Source of the DNA: Alphaproteobacteria bacterium | GTDB lineage: Bacteria > Pseudomonadota > Alphaproteobacteria > Rhizobiales > Hyphomicrobiaceae | Assembly: GCA_005888525.1 (NCBI GenBank) | Contig: VBAB01000026.1 | Span: forward strand, 1 to 13,999 | Reading direction: 5' to 3' | DNA length: 13,999 nucleotides | Shown here: in pieces, positions 1 to 7,525 of the stretch | Position numbering within the stretch: position 1 is the first letter of the stretch | How the letters are laid out: every line of letters begins with the position of its first letter | The notes under the pieces: model-generated | What the model saw: only the letters and a program-made list of their open reading frames with translations | Database searches by the model: none | What the model was told of the DNA's origin: nothing | Program-made: the position numbers and the translations under genes

Positions 1-803
1 TCGGCATCTCCCTCCTGATCGGCACGCCCTTCTTCATCGTCTTCGGCTGGCTGTCGGACAGGATCGGGCGCCTCAAGATCATCCTGGCGGGATGTATCAT
101 CGCGGCGCTGACCTACTTCCCGCTGTTTGCGGCGCTCACGCACTACGTCAACCCCGATCTGGAGAAGTTCCAGAAGACGCATATCCTGACGGTGACGGTC
201 GACCCCGCCACCTGCCAGCTCAATGCGCCCTGGAATATCCCCACACCCTGCGACGCAGCGCGTGACGCGCTTACCAAGGGAGGCCTGTCGTTCACGACGG
301 CGGAAGGTCCGCGCGGATCGTTGCCGAGCCTCAAGATCGAGGGCCCGAGCGGCACGAGGACTGTCGAGAGCACGGGCGGTGGCGGCTGGGCGGCTACCAA
401 TGCTCCCAAGTGGATAGCTGCCCTCAACCAGGCCGGCTACCCGACCAAGGCCGATCCCGCCAAGTTCAACTGGGTGATGATCGAGGTGATCCTGACCATC
501 ATGGTCATCTACGTGACCATGGTGTACGGGCCCATCGCCGCATTCCTGGTCGAGATGTTCCCGACCAAGATCCGCTACACCTCGATGTCGTTGCCCTATC
601 ACATCGGCAACGGCTGGTTCGGCGGTATCCTGCCCCTCGCTGCAACGGCGATCGTGGCCGCGTACGGCGATATCTATGCCGGACTGTGGTACCCGATCAT
701 CGTCGCGGTCATGACCTTCGTCATAGGCTCGCTGTTGCTCCAGGAGACGAAGGACATCGACATCAACGAGGGATCGGGCGTCGACTTGCACACCAAGACC
801 TGA
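1..803 (+). CDS. MFS transporter, metabolite:H+ symporter (MHS)-like, C-terminal part
   Basis: The gene starts left of the window; the first complete codon is at 3, and 266 residues are visible before the TGA at 801-803. It begins in a membrane segment followed by the cytoplasmic MFS loop motif GWLSDRIGR. Next come another hydrophobic helix, a polar stretch of about 105 residues (roughly codons from 150 to 470), then hydrophobic segments including VEMFPTKIRYTSMSLPYHIG, a stretch typical of MHS-type symporters. The protein ends shortly after QETKD, where the family normally ends. The inserted polar stretch contains two cysteines (in TCQLN and TPCDAA) and probably forms a large non-cytoplasmic loop between two late helices. 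By family it should be a proton-driven inner-membrane importer of a small organic acid or zwitterion; the substrate is unknown. It is probably the last gene of its transcript, since a hairpin terminator follows. Confidence 0.9.
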   Translation, partial: GISLLIGTPFFIVFGWLSDRIGRLKIILAGCIIAALTYFPLFAALTHYVNPDLEKFQKTHILTVTVDPATCQLNAPWNIPTPCDAARDALTKGGLSFTTAEGPRGSLPSLKIEGPSGTRTVESTGGGGWAATNAPKWIAALNQAGYPTKADPAKFNWVMIEVILTIMVIYVTMVYGPIAAFLVEMFPTKIRYTSMSLPYHIGNGWFGGILPLAATAIVAAYGDIYAGLWYPIIVAVMTFVIGSLLLQETKDIDINEGSGVDLHTKT

Positions 804-1018
804 ATACCAAGGCCAAGGCAGTCGAGGAAAACAGGGGGCGGCGATGCCGCCCCCTAATTCTTTCCGGCGTGCCGCGTTGCCGGGCCGATCGCGAGCGCGA
901 CCCCTTTCCGCCGCGGTGTCGCCTACTCGAAACCTGTGCTAAAGACCTCGAAGATTTAGGCCATCCTCGGAGCCCTACGCTCCACGAGACGTCGGCCGCA
1001 TATCGAGAGTGCATCGAC
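804..1018. other. Intergenic region between the MFS gene and the small frame
   Basis: Apart from the terminator hairpin at 833-855, this 215-bp stretch shows no gene I can support. It would have to carry the promoter of the small plus-strand frame if that frame is real, but I see no convincing -35/-10 pair. The stretch around 930-955 (cctgtgctaaagacc) has at most a weak -10-like TAAA. Confidence 0.5.
833..863 (+). terminator. Rho-independent-type terminator after the MFS gene
   Basis: A perfect 10-bp inverted repeat, AGGGGGCGGC (833-842) and GCCGCCCCCT (846-855), encloses a 3-nt loop (GAT). It lies 29 bp after the transporter stop codon. An A-rich stretch precedes it, and a short, imperfect T-rich tail (AATTCTTT) follows, as is common for terminators in GC-rich genomes. 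Confidence 0.8.
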
Positions 1019-1351
1019 GTGCCAAGCAAGCGAACAGCGAGCACGACCAGGCGCGGTGGCGGAAAATCCGCCGGCAGCTATTCTCGGAATGTGCGCTCGC
1101 TCCTGTCGCAGCGGGACGAGCAGGCCGGCGAAATCGCCATGTTGCTCTCTCGTAAATCGACGCCATCACGCTTCGTCAAGAAGGCGGAAACGCTCCTGAC
1201 GCGCTACTGGGCCAGGGCCGATTGGCAAGCGCGCGAGGAGATCCTGCGGACCGTGCGATGGCTCTTGAGCATGGCCCGCCTGGAGTCCGTGAAGCCGCCT
1301 CTCAACCGCCGCAAGACGAAACGCGCCCGTCGGACCCTCGTGCAAGCCTAA
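1019..1351 (+). CDS. Possible small basic hypothetical protein (about 110 aa)
   Basis: This reading frame is open to the TAA at 1349-1351 and shows a strong third-position G/C preference over its last 80 codons, which favours real coding. The start is uncertain: GTG at 1019 (110 aa), GTG at 1091 or ATG at 1139 (70 aa). None has a convincing ribosome-binding site. The N-terminal part is rich in Lys, Arg, Ser and Gly. The middle looks like amphipathic helices with aromatic residues (LLTRYWARADWQAREEIL and TVRWLLSMARLE), and the tail is Lys/Arg-rich. I recognise no domain and assign no function; a small nucleic-acid-binding protein is only a thought from the charge. Its stop codon overlaps the stop of the convergent hyuB gene. 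It could still be a chance frame in an intergenic region. Confidence 0.45.
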   Translation: MPSKRTASTTRRGGGKSAGSYSRNVRSLLSQRDEQAGEIAMLLSRKSTPSRFVKKAETLLTRYWARADWQAREEILRTVRWLLSMARLESVKPPLNRRKTKRARRTLVQA

Positions 1352-3398
1352 CCAATGCGTTCGGCGGCTTCAGCGAAGCCGGCGCGCGGGCGAACCGACG
1401 CCGCAACCCGGCGCAGCTCGACCCGCTCGCCTTCCGCGGCCTTCAGAATCGATAGACCGCGCCGATCGATCGGCACGGTGCCTGGGCTGACGCCCGCATC
1501 CAGCCGCGTCCAGGCCCGCAAGGGTGCAGCGCGCCGGGTATCCAGCTCCACCACATTGTCTTCGCCGATGCCGGCTGCGCTCGCGTCGGCAGGATTGAGC
1601 CTGCAGATCCGCCGGCGACTGACTGCACCCATCTCGAACACGTCCGCATCGAGCCGCGTTACCAGGGCGATGCGAGCAGCCCGCAGGCGCTTGCGCAAGG
1701 CAGCGGTGGCTGCTGCATCCACCCGGCCGGCCATGTCGAGCACCAGGCCGTACTGCTCGCGCGCCGCCTTGGCCGACACGTAGCCCTCGCGTACGTCGAG
1801 CGCGACACGCTCCGCATCCCGCTCGAGCGGGTCGCCATAGCCGCCCCCGCCGGCCGAGCGGATCATGACGATGCTCCCCTCCTCGAGGGGATGTCCCGCG
1901 ACTTTGCCGGGCGTATCGAAATCCTCGATGGCGCCGTGCCGGTCGATCCAGGCCCCGACCGGGACGCCCGACAGGCCGCCCAGCACGCCGAAGGCCGGCA
2001 CCACCGCGCCGTCCGAGAGCAGCGAATAGCGCGCTCCCGGGGCCAGCACGCGCAAGGCGCGCTGCATCGACAGGCCGCCGCGTGTCCTGCCGGCCCCGCC
2101 GGAGTCGCGAGCGAGCCGCGAGCTCTCCACCAGCAGCGGCATGCGTGTCTCGATCACCTCGGAGGACTGCACCGTCACCAGATCGCCCCAGTCGATGGTC
2201 GCGATTGCGCTCGGCCCGTCGTCCTGCGCGAACGCGCCGTTGCCGCCGGCCGACCATTCGTAGTGCACCCACTCGCGACCCGCGCGCGCATCGAAGCCGC
2301 CGATCAGGTTGTGGAAGGAGGTGCGGCAAAGGTCTCCTGCCACCTTCTCGGGCGTCATCTGGGCCAGCGCGCCGACCATCGTCGCGATCACCCGCTTGCG
2401 GATCTCGCCATGCGATCCGGCCGGTGCGGGCCGCTGCACATTGACGATGGTGCCGGGGGGCGTGATGACCTCGATGGGCCGGAACGAGCCCTGGTTCAGG
2501 GGAGCCAGCGGATCGAACACCGACTTCACGGTGATGAAGACGCCGGCCGCTGAAACCGCCGCCGTCGAGTTGACCGGGAACGGCACTTGCGCCGAGGCGC
2601 CCGTGAAGTCGGCGATCATGCGATCGCCGCTGACGGTCAGCGCCAGGGGAAGCAACAGCGGCTCGAAAACGCCGCCCATGAACGTTTCGAGATAGTCCTC
2701 GTAGTAGCACGTCCCGTCCGGTACGGCGGCGATGCAGGCGCGCATGCGCGCTTCGGCCCGGTCGAGATCGAGCCGCACGGCTTCGAGCAGCGTGTCCACG
2801 CCATAGCGGGCGCAGATCTCGTGGAGGCGCTTTTCCGCGACGCGGCAGGCGGAGAGGCTGGCCTGGAAATCGCCGAGGCGTTCCTCCGGAACGCGCATAT
2901 TGGCGAGCAGCAGATCGAGCGCTGCCTCGTTCATCCGCCCGCCCTCCAGGATCTTGAGCGGCGGGATGTCTCGGTCGCCTTGCCCGACATGCTGCCGGGC
3001 ACCATGCCGCCGACATCGGCCCAATGAGCGCGCACCGCGGGGAAGAAGATCAGCCGGCCCTCGCGGAACACCGGATAGATGATCGTCACGTCGTTGAGAT
3101 GCGTGCCGCCGGCGTAGGGATCGTTCACCAGGATGACGTCGCCCGGGGCCAGCGTGGCGCCCATCTTCTCCATCGCCGAGCGCACCGACCACGGCAGCGG
3201 CACCACGTGCGAGCCGATGTCCTCCGATTGCGCGACGACCTGGCTGTCCGGCGCGAACAGCCCGCAGGAGAAGTCCTTGGCGTCGTAGATCGCCACCGAG
3301 CTGGCGGTGCGGCACACGGTGGCGCGCATCTCGCGCACGGTCGCGATCAGCGCCTGGGTCAGCACCTCGAGCGTGATCGGGTCCAGGCTGGACGACAT
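1348..3398 (-). pseudogene. hyuB: Hydantoinase B/oxoprolinase family subunit, frameshifted
   Basis: Family: beta subunit of ATP-dependent hydantoinases, oxoprolinases and related carboxylases, acting with HyuA. The start ATG (3398-3396) has CGGAGC upstream and lies 3 nt after the hyuA stop. The first 143 residues match the family well (LDPITLEVL, VAQSEDIGSHVVPLPWS, NDPYAGGTHLNDV, AHWADVGGMVPGSMSG, ATE). The frame then runs into 12 unrelated residues and a TGA at 2933-2931. The family sequence resumes in another frame at 2967 with IPPLKILEGGRMNE and continues to the TAG at 1350-1348. Intact relatives usually read ATE-IYQEG(L/V)R-IPP here; only 2 nt remain where 21 are expected. This is a net loss of 19 nt, not a single-base error. 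The rest is well preserved (GPSAIATIDWGD, GGGGYGDPLERD). The encoded total of about 680 residues exceeds the usual 520-590 because of a C-terminal extension. It is a pseudogene or a split gene. Confidence 0.85.
2931..2970 (-). other. hyuB frame break with ATGA stop/start overlap and internal Shine-Dalgarno
   Basis: On the minus strand the codons for Ala-Thr-Glu (ending at 2970) are followed by a stray AC (2969-2968) and then ATC CCG CCG of the other frame. Downstream, GGAGGG (2947-2942) lies 7 nt before an ATG (2934-2932) in the frame of the C-terminal fragment. The TGA that ends the N-terminal fragment (2933-2931) overlaps this ATG as ATGA. Ribosomes finishing the 155-residue N-terminal piece could therefore restart and make a 528-residue C-terminal piece starting MNEAALDLLL. 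The GGAGGG is part of the codons for Leu-Glu-Gly-Gly, so it may be coincidental. Confidence 0.6.
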
Positions 3399-3401
3399 GG
3401 C

Positions 3402-5420
3402 TCAGCTCCGGCGCATGAGGAGACAGCCGACGGCATCGAGCTCGGCGCTCCAGCCGGGGGGCACAAGCGTCGTCGAGCCGCCCTCTTCGATCAGCGCCGG
3501 GCCGTTCATCGGCTGGCCGGGCGGCAGGCGATCACGATCGAATACGGCCACCTGGCGCTCGACCCCGCCGAACACGACAGGGCGCGTAGCGCAGACGGCT
3601 GCATCGAGCGAGCGGCCGGTTCGCTCGATCGCCGGAAGCTGCGGCTTGTCGGAGAGGCCCCAGGCCGCCAGGCGATAGCTGACGATCTCGATGGCTCGGC
3701 CGGTCGCGGCTCCGTAGCGTGCCGCGTAGATCTCGCTGAAGGCGCGCTCGATCTGCGCGATGCTTCCGACATCCATCGCCACGGGCACGGAAAGCTCGAA
3801 CGACTGGCCGGCGTAGCGCATATCGAGGCTGGCGGCGAAGCGCTGTCGTGCGGGCACGAAACCGGCCGCCGCCAGCTCGACCTCGCCGTCCCGCACCAAC
3901 TCCTGCAGCGCCTCTTGCACATGCGCAACCGACGTCGTCGCGGTTGCGGAGACGCGGGTGCGCACGAAGTCCCGCCGCACGTCGGCGATCAGCAACCCCA
4001 GCGCCGAGAAATTGCCGGGCAGCGGCGGCACGACCACCGTGCGCATGCCGAGCTCCTCGGCGACGGCAGCGGCGTGCAACGGCCCCGCACCCCCGAATGG
4101 GAAGAGCGCGAAATCGCGCGCATCGATGCCGCGCATGACGGACACCTCCTTGATCGCGCCGGCCAGCGATACGGCGGCAATGCGCAAGATGCCTTCCGCC
4201 ATCTCGACGGGGCTCAGGCCGAGCCGCGTCGCCAGCCCGGCGATGGGCGCCAGCGCCGCGCCGCGATCGAGCGAGATCTCGCCGCCGAGCGGTCGCTGCA
4301 CGCCGAGGCTGCCCAGCACCACGTTGGCATCGGTGATGGTCGGCTCCAGGCCGCCGCGGCCATAGCAGCAGGGGCCGGGCACGGCACCGGCGGAGCGCGG
4401 GCCCACAGTCAGATAATTGCCGCTGCCGAGCGCCGCGATGCTGCCGCCGCCGATGCCGATCGAATTGATGTCGATCTGCCTGATCTTGATCGGAAAGGCT
4501 CCGACCCGGCCTTCCGTCGTCATGGCGTAATTGCCGCCGCGCACGAGGCACACGTCGCTCGACGTGCCGCCCATGTCGCAGGTGATGAGATCGGGATAGC
4601 CGGCCGCCGACCCCACATGCGCGGCCGCGATCACCCCCGCTGCCGGCCCCGACAGCATCGACAGCACCGGCATCGCCTCGACCCTGGCCGCCGGCAGCGA
4701 GCCTCCGTTCGACGTCATGATCGCCAGCGGCGCCGACATGCCGGCCTGGGACAACCGGTTGCGAAGGTCGCCCAGATACCGGCGCATGCGCGGGGCAATG
4801 TAGGCGTTGAGCGCGGTGGTCGAGAAGCGCTCGTACTCCCTGAACTCGGGGAGCACCTCGGCCGATGTCGTCACGGTCGCCGCGGGAAGCCTCTCGGCTA
4901 CCAGCTTCGCGCAACGCTGCTCGTGCTCCGGATTGGCGTAGGCGTGCAGGAAGCAGACCGCCACCGCCTCGATGCCGTCGGCAGCGAGCCGCTCGGCGAT
5001 CGCATCCACCTGGGCCTCGTCGAGCGGCGTCACCACCGACCCGTCGACGCGCAGCCTCTCGCGCACCTCGATGCATTGCGATCGCGGCACCAGCGGACGC
5101 AACGGCGGCGCCTTGATGTTGTACATGGCCGTGCGGTTGCCGCGGCCCACCACCAGCACATCCTTGTGGCCGGCGGTCACCAGCACGGCGAGGCGCGCCC
5201 CGTCGCGTTCGAGCGCCGTGTTGGTTGCGACCGTGGTGCCATGCACCATCCGCTCGAGCTTCCTGGCGTCCACGCCGAGCCGGCTTATTCCGGCAAGGAT
5301 GCCCTCGGCCTGGTTGCGCGGAGTCGACGGCGTCTTCAGCACCTGCAGCTTGCCGGCCGCCAGGTCGAACAGCACCAGATCCGTGAACGTGCCGCCGACG
5401 TCGACGCCGAGCCAGAGCAT
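3402..5420 (-). CDS. hyuA: Hydantoinase A/oxoprolinase family ATP-binding subunit
   Basis: 672 residues, normal for the family. The start ATG (5420-5418) has AGGAG five nt upstream (5430-5426), overlapping the stop of the crotonase gene; this suggests translational coupling. A longer upstream open frame exists but lies out of frame over the crotonase gene. The N-terminal hydantoinase/oxoprolinase domain (about 3-180) begins LWLGVDVGGTFTD, the actin-like phosphate-binding motif, and includes GTTVATNTALERDGAR. The hydantoinase A core (about 200-490) includes CDMGGTSSD at 281-289, GIGGGSIAALGSGNYLTVGP, and FPFGGAGPLHA with PGNFSALGLL. A C-terminal domain follows to the end. The family couples ATP hydrolysis to opening of cyclic amides (hydantoin, N-methylhydantoin, 5-oxoproline) or, in some members, to carboxylation; the sequence alone does not say which. 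It normally works with HyuB, which is broken here. It is cytoplasmic. Confidence 0.93.
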   Translation of the reverse strand: MLWLGVDVGGTFTDLVLFDLAAGKLQVLKTPSTPRNQAEGILAGISRLGVDARKLERMVHGTTVATNTALERDGARLAVLVTAGHKDVLVVGRGNRTAMYNIKAPPLRPLVPRSQCIEVRERLRVDGSVVTPLDEAQVDAIAERLAADGIEAVAVCFLHAYANPEHEQRCAKLVAERLPAATVTTSAEVLPEFREYERFSTTALNAYIAPRMRRYLGDLRNRLSQAGMSAPLAIMTSNGGSLPAARVEAMPVLSMLSGPAAGVIAAAHVGSAAGYPDLITCDMGGTSSDVCLVRGGNYAMTTEGRVGAFPIKIRQIDINSIGIGGGSIAALGSGNYLTVGPRSAGAVPGPCCYGRGGLEPTITDANVVLGSLGVQRPLGGEISLDRGAALAPIAGLATRLGLSPVEMAEGILRIAAVSLAGAIKEVSVMRGIDARDFALFPFGGAGPLHAAAVAEELGMRTVVVPPLPGNFSALGLLIADVRRDFVRTRVSATATTSVAHVQEALQELVRDGEVELAAAGFVPARQRFAASLDMRYAGQSFELSVPVAMDVGSIAQIERAFSEIYAARYGAATGRAIEIVSYRLAAWGLSDKPQLPAIERTGRSLDAAVCATRPVVFGGVERQVAVFDRDRLPPGQPMNGPALIEEGGSTTLVPPGWSAELDAVGCLLMRRS

Positions 5421-5428
5421 CCCGGCTC

Positions 5429-6217
5429 CTATCGGCCCGTGAAGGCTGGCTTGCGCTTCTCGAGGAACGCGCGCGCGCCTTCGCGATAGTCCTCGCTGTT
5501 CATGGAGCCTTCGATGACGGCCGCAATTTCCGCATGACGCTCCGAGACCGCGCCGGCGGCCAGGGCCTCGAGCACGACCTTGGACCCCGCCAGCGACAGC
5601 GGCGCGTTGCCCGCCATCTCGGCCGCCAGCGCACGCGCGCCCGCGAGCGCGGTGTCCGGGGCGACGATGTCGAGCAACCCCATGGCGGCGCAGTCCTTCG
5701 CGTCGAAGGCGCGGCCCGTGTAGAGCACGCGCTTGGCGTTGGCGAGGCCGACCTGGCGCTGGAGCAGCGCGCAGTCGAGCTCGCCGTAGACGACGCCGAG
5801 CCGCGCCGCCGGGATGCCCATCCGCGTGGTGGCGTCGCCGACGCGCAGGTCGCAGGCCAGCGCCAGCGCGCAGCCTCCGCCCATGCCGTAGCCCGAGATC
5901 GCAGCGATGGTGGGCTTGCGGCAGTCGCGCACCGCGATCGATGCCGACTCGTTGGCCGCCTCGTAGATACGACCCGACCGGGAGTCGGCGCGAACCGTGG
6001 AGAACTCGGAGATGTCGGCACCGGCGCAAAAATTCCCGCCCGCACCGGTCAAAATCACGACGCGCACGTCGTTGCGGCTCCCGAGCTCGGAAAAGGTCTC
6101 CGCGAGCCGTCGCCACATGGCGAGCGACACGGCATTGCGTTTGCCGGGCCGGTCCAGAGTGACCGTGGCGACCCCGTTTGCCTCGGCAGAGACGACAATC
6201 TCTTGTGCAGTGCCCAC
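5429..6217 (-). CDS. Enoyl-CoA hydratase/isomerase (crotonase) family protein
   Basis: 262 residues, the usual crotonase length. Two GTG codons stand in tandem at 6220-6218 and 6217-6215; AGAGG (6228-6224) is 6 nt before the second, which I prefer. The fold is clear: LDRPGKRNAVS near residue 21, first oxyanion-hole segment GAGGNFCAGADISEF (58-72), second oxyanion segment ISGYGMGGGCALALACDLRV (107-126), and the TGRAFDAKDCAAMGL helix. In classical hydratases two glutamates activate water (Glu144 and Glu164 in rat). Here the first aligned position is Ala (GIPAARLGVV) and the second is a Lys or Arg (ANAKRVLYTG). The protein should therefore bind acyl-CoA thioesters but is unlikely to be an ordinary enoyl-CoA hydratase; isomerase, decarboxylase or hydrolase activity is possible. 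It is the first gene of the minus-strand operon with hyuA and hyuB, 8 nt before hyuA. Confidence 0.9.
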   Translation of the reverse strand: MGTAQEIVVSAEANGVATVTLDRPGKRNAVSLAMWRRLAETFSELGSRNDVRVVILTGAGGNFCAGADISEFSTVRADSRSGRIYEAANESASIAVRDCRKPTIAAISGYGMGGGCALALACDLRVGDATTRMGIPAARLGVVYGELDCALLQRQVGLANAKRVLYTGRAFDAKDCAAMGLLDIVAPDTALAGARALAAEMAGNAPLSLAGSKVVLEALAAGAVSERHAEIAAVIEGSMNSEDYREGARAFLEKRKPAFTGR

Positions 6218-6298
6218 CACAGACCTCTGACAGAAACCTGATGCACGACGTTTGGGAAATGGGCACAATAAACAAAATCCTCGATCAGGGAAGAATGA
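6218..6298. promoter_or_regulatory. Divergent intergenic region, presumed back-to-back promoters
   Basis: These 81 bp separate the crotonase operon (minus) from the CoA-transferase gene (plus) and are more A/T-rich than the genes around them, especially 6262-6280 (acaataaacaaaatcc). ACAATA on plus, or TATTGT on minus, is a weak -10-like match; no clear -35 box is visible. The hexamer CCTGAT (6237-6242) recurs inverted as ATCAGG (6284-6289), a possible split operator or chance. AGGGAAG (6287-6293) serves the plus-strand gene and AGAGG (6228-6224) the minus-strand one. No regulator gene is adjacent. Confidence 0.45.
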
Positions 6299-7480
6299 AT
6301 GCCGATGGCGAGTGCGTTGCAACGGCTCAAGGTCGTGGACCTCTCGAGTCACCTCTCGGGCCCCTACTGCGCCATGCTGTTGGCCGACCACGGCGCCGAT
6401 GTCATCAAGATCGAGCGGCCCGGCAGCGGCGACGACGCGCGCGCCATGCCACCCTTCGTGGGTGGCGAAAGCGCCCCGTTCATGATCTGGAACCGCAACA
6501 AGCGCTCGGTCGTCATCGACCTGAAGACCGAGGCCGGCAAGGCGCAGCTGCTGGGTCTGATCGATGCCGCCGATGTGCTGATCGAGAATTTCCGGCCCGG
6601 CACGCTCGATAGGCTCGGTCTCGGCTGGCCGACGCTCCAGGCCCGCAATCCGCGCCTGATCTACGCTGCCATATCCGGCTTCGGCCAGACGGGCCCCTAT
6701 CGCGAGCGCGGCGGCTTCGACCTGATCACCCAGGGCATGTCGGGCCTGATGAGCGTGTGCGGTCCGAAGGATGGGCCGCCCCATCGCATGCCGATCGCCA
6801 TCTCGGATGTGGCCGCGGGCATGCACCTGGCAGTCGGGGTATTGGCGGCGCTGGAGGCGCGCCATCACACCGGACGGGGGCAGCTGGTGGAGACCTCGCT
6901 GCTCGAGTCGGCGCTCTCGTTCGGCGTCTACGAGGCCGCGCATGTCGCAGCCACCGGAGAGCGGCCACCGCGGCTGGGCCAGGCGCATCGCGGCAGCTCG
7001 CCCTATCAAGTATTCCCGACGGCCGACGGCTGGATCACCGTCGGCGCCGCCCAGAACAATTTCTGGCTTAAGTTGTGCGACCTCCTCGGGACGCCCGAGC
7101 TGGCGCAGGATCGCCGCTTTGCGAGCAACGGCGACCGCGTCCGCAACAACGACGCGCTGGTGGCCCTGCTGGAGCGCCGCTTCAAGGAGAAGCCGTCGGC
7201 CCACTGGCTCGACGCCCTGGAGGCCGTGGGCATCCCGGCCGGCCCGGTGCTGGAGTTCGACGAGGCGATGGCCGATCCGCACGTCCTCGCGCGCGGCATG
7301 GTGGTGGAGACCGAGCACCCGTCCGCGGGCACCTTCAAGACGCTGGGGATCCCGGTCAAGCTCTCCGACACGCCCGGCGCGCTGCGCCGGCCGGCGCCGC
7401 GGCTCGGCGAGCACACTGCCGAGGTACTCGGGCCCCTCGCGGAACAGAACCGCAAAGAGCCGGCCGCCGCCGAACGTTGA
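6299..7480 (+). CDS. CaiB/BaiF family (class III) CoA-transferase
   Basis: 393 residues, typical for the family. The ATG at 6299 has AGGGAAG five nt upstream; a second ATG at 6305 is possible but further from the site. Family marks: LKVVDLSSHLSGPYCAMLLA with ADVIKIERPGSGD (residues 10-45), WNRNKRSVVIDLK (64-76), ADVLIENFRPGTLDRLGL (91-108), ISGFGQTGPYRERGGFD (125-141), and the catalytic aspartate in PIAISDVAAG at Asp170, in line with Asp169 of formyl-CoA transferase. It should move CoA reversibly between a carboxylic acid and an acyl-CoA through an aspartyl-CoA anhydride intermediate in the cytoplasm; the acids are unknown. It is divergent from the crotonase operon and 45 nt upstream of the next gene, with which it is probably co-transcribed. 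Activating a substrate for the crotonase-like enzyme is a reasonable guess. Confidence 0.93.
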   Translation: MPMASALQRLKVVDLSSHLSGPYCAMLLADHGADVIKIERPGSGDDARAMPPFVGGESAPFMIWNRNKRSVVIDLKTEAGKAQLLGLIDAADVLIENFRPGTLDRLGLGWPTLQARNPRLIYAAISGFGQTGPYRERGGFDLITQGMSGLMSVCGPKDGPPHRMPIAISDVAAGMHLAVGVLAALEARHHTGRGQLVETSLLESALSFGVYEAAHVAATGERPPRLGQAHRGSSPYQVFPTADGWITVGAAQNNFWLKLCDLLGTPELAQDRRFASNGDRVRNNDALVALLERRFKEKPSAHWLDALEAVGIPAGPVLEFDEAMADPHVLARGMVVETEHPSAGTFKTLGIPVKLSDTPGALRRPAPRLGEHTAEVLGPLAEQNRKEPAAAER

Positions 7481-7525
7481 CCCCGCGACTTGGTCAGGCG
7501 TTCCGGGCCAGGGAGGAGCCCCAGC

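Noticed and set aside
410..803. Upstream part of the plus-strand frame that contains the small hypothetical protein
   Set aside because: Before 803 it overlaps the MFS transporter out of frame and is Arg/His-rich. Only the part after about 1019 looks coding.
3024..5489. An open frame of more than 800 codons on the plus strand, antisense to hyuA
   Set aside because: It mirrors the hyuA codon pattern, is extremely rich in Arg, His and Ala, and has no recognisable domain. Long antisense open frames are common opposite GC-rich genes.
5421..6275. Upstream extension of the hyuA open frame, giving a 957-residue protein
   Set aside because: The extra part lies over the crotonase gene in a different frame and has no domain content. 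The ATG at 5420 has a clear AGGAG and begins with the family N-terminus.
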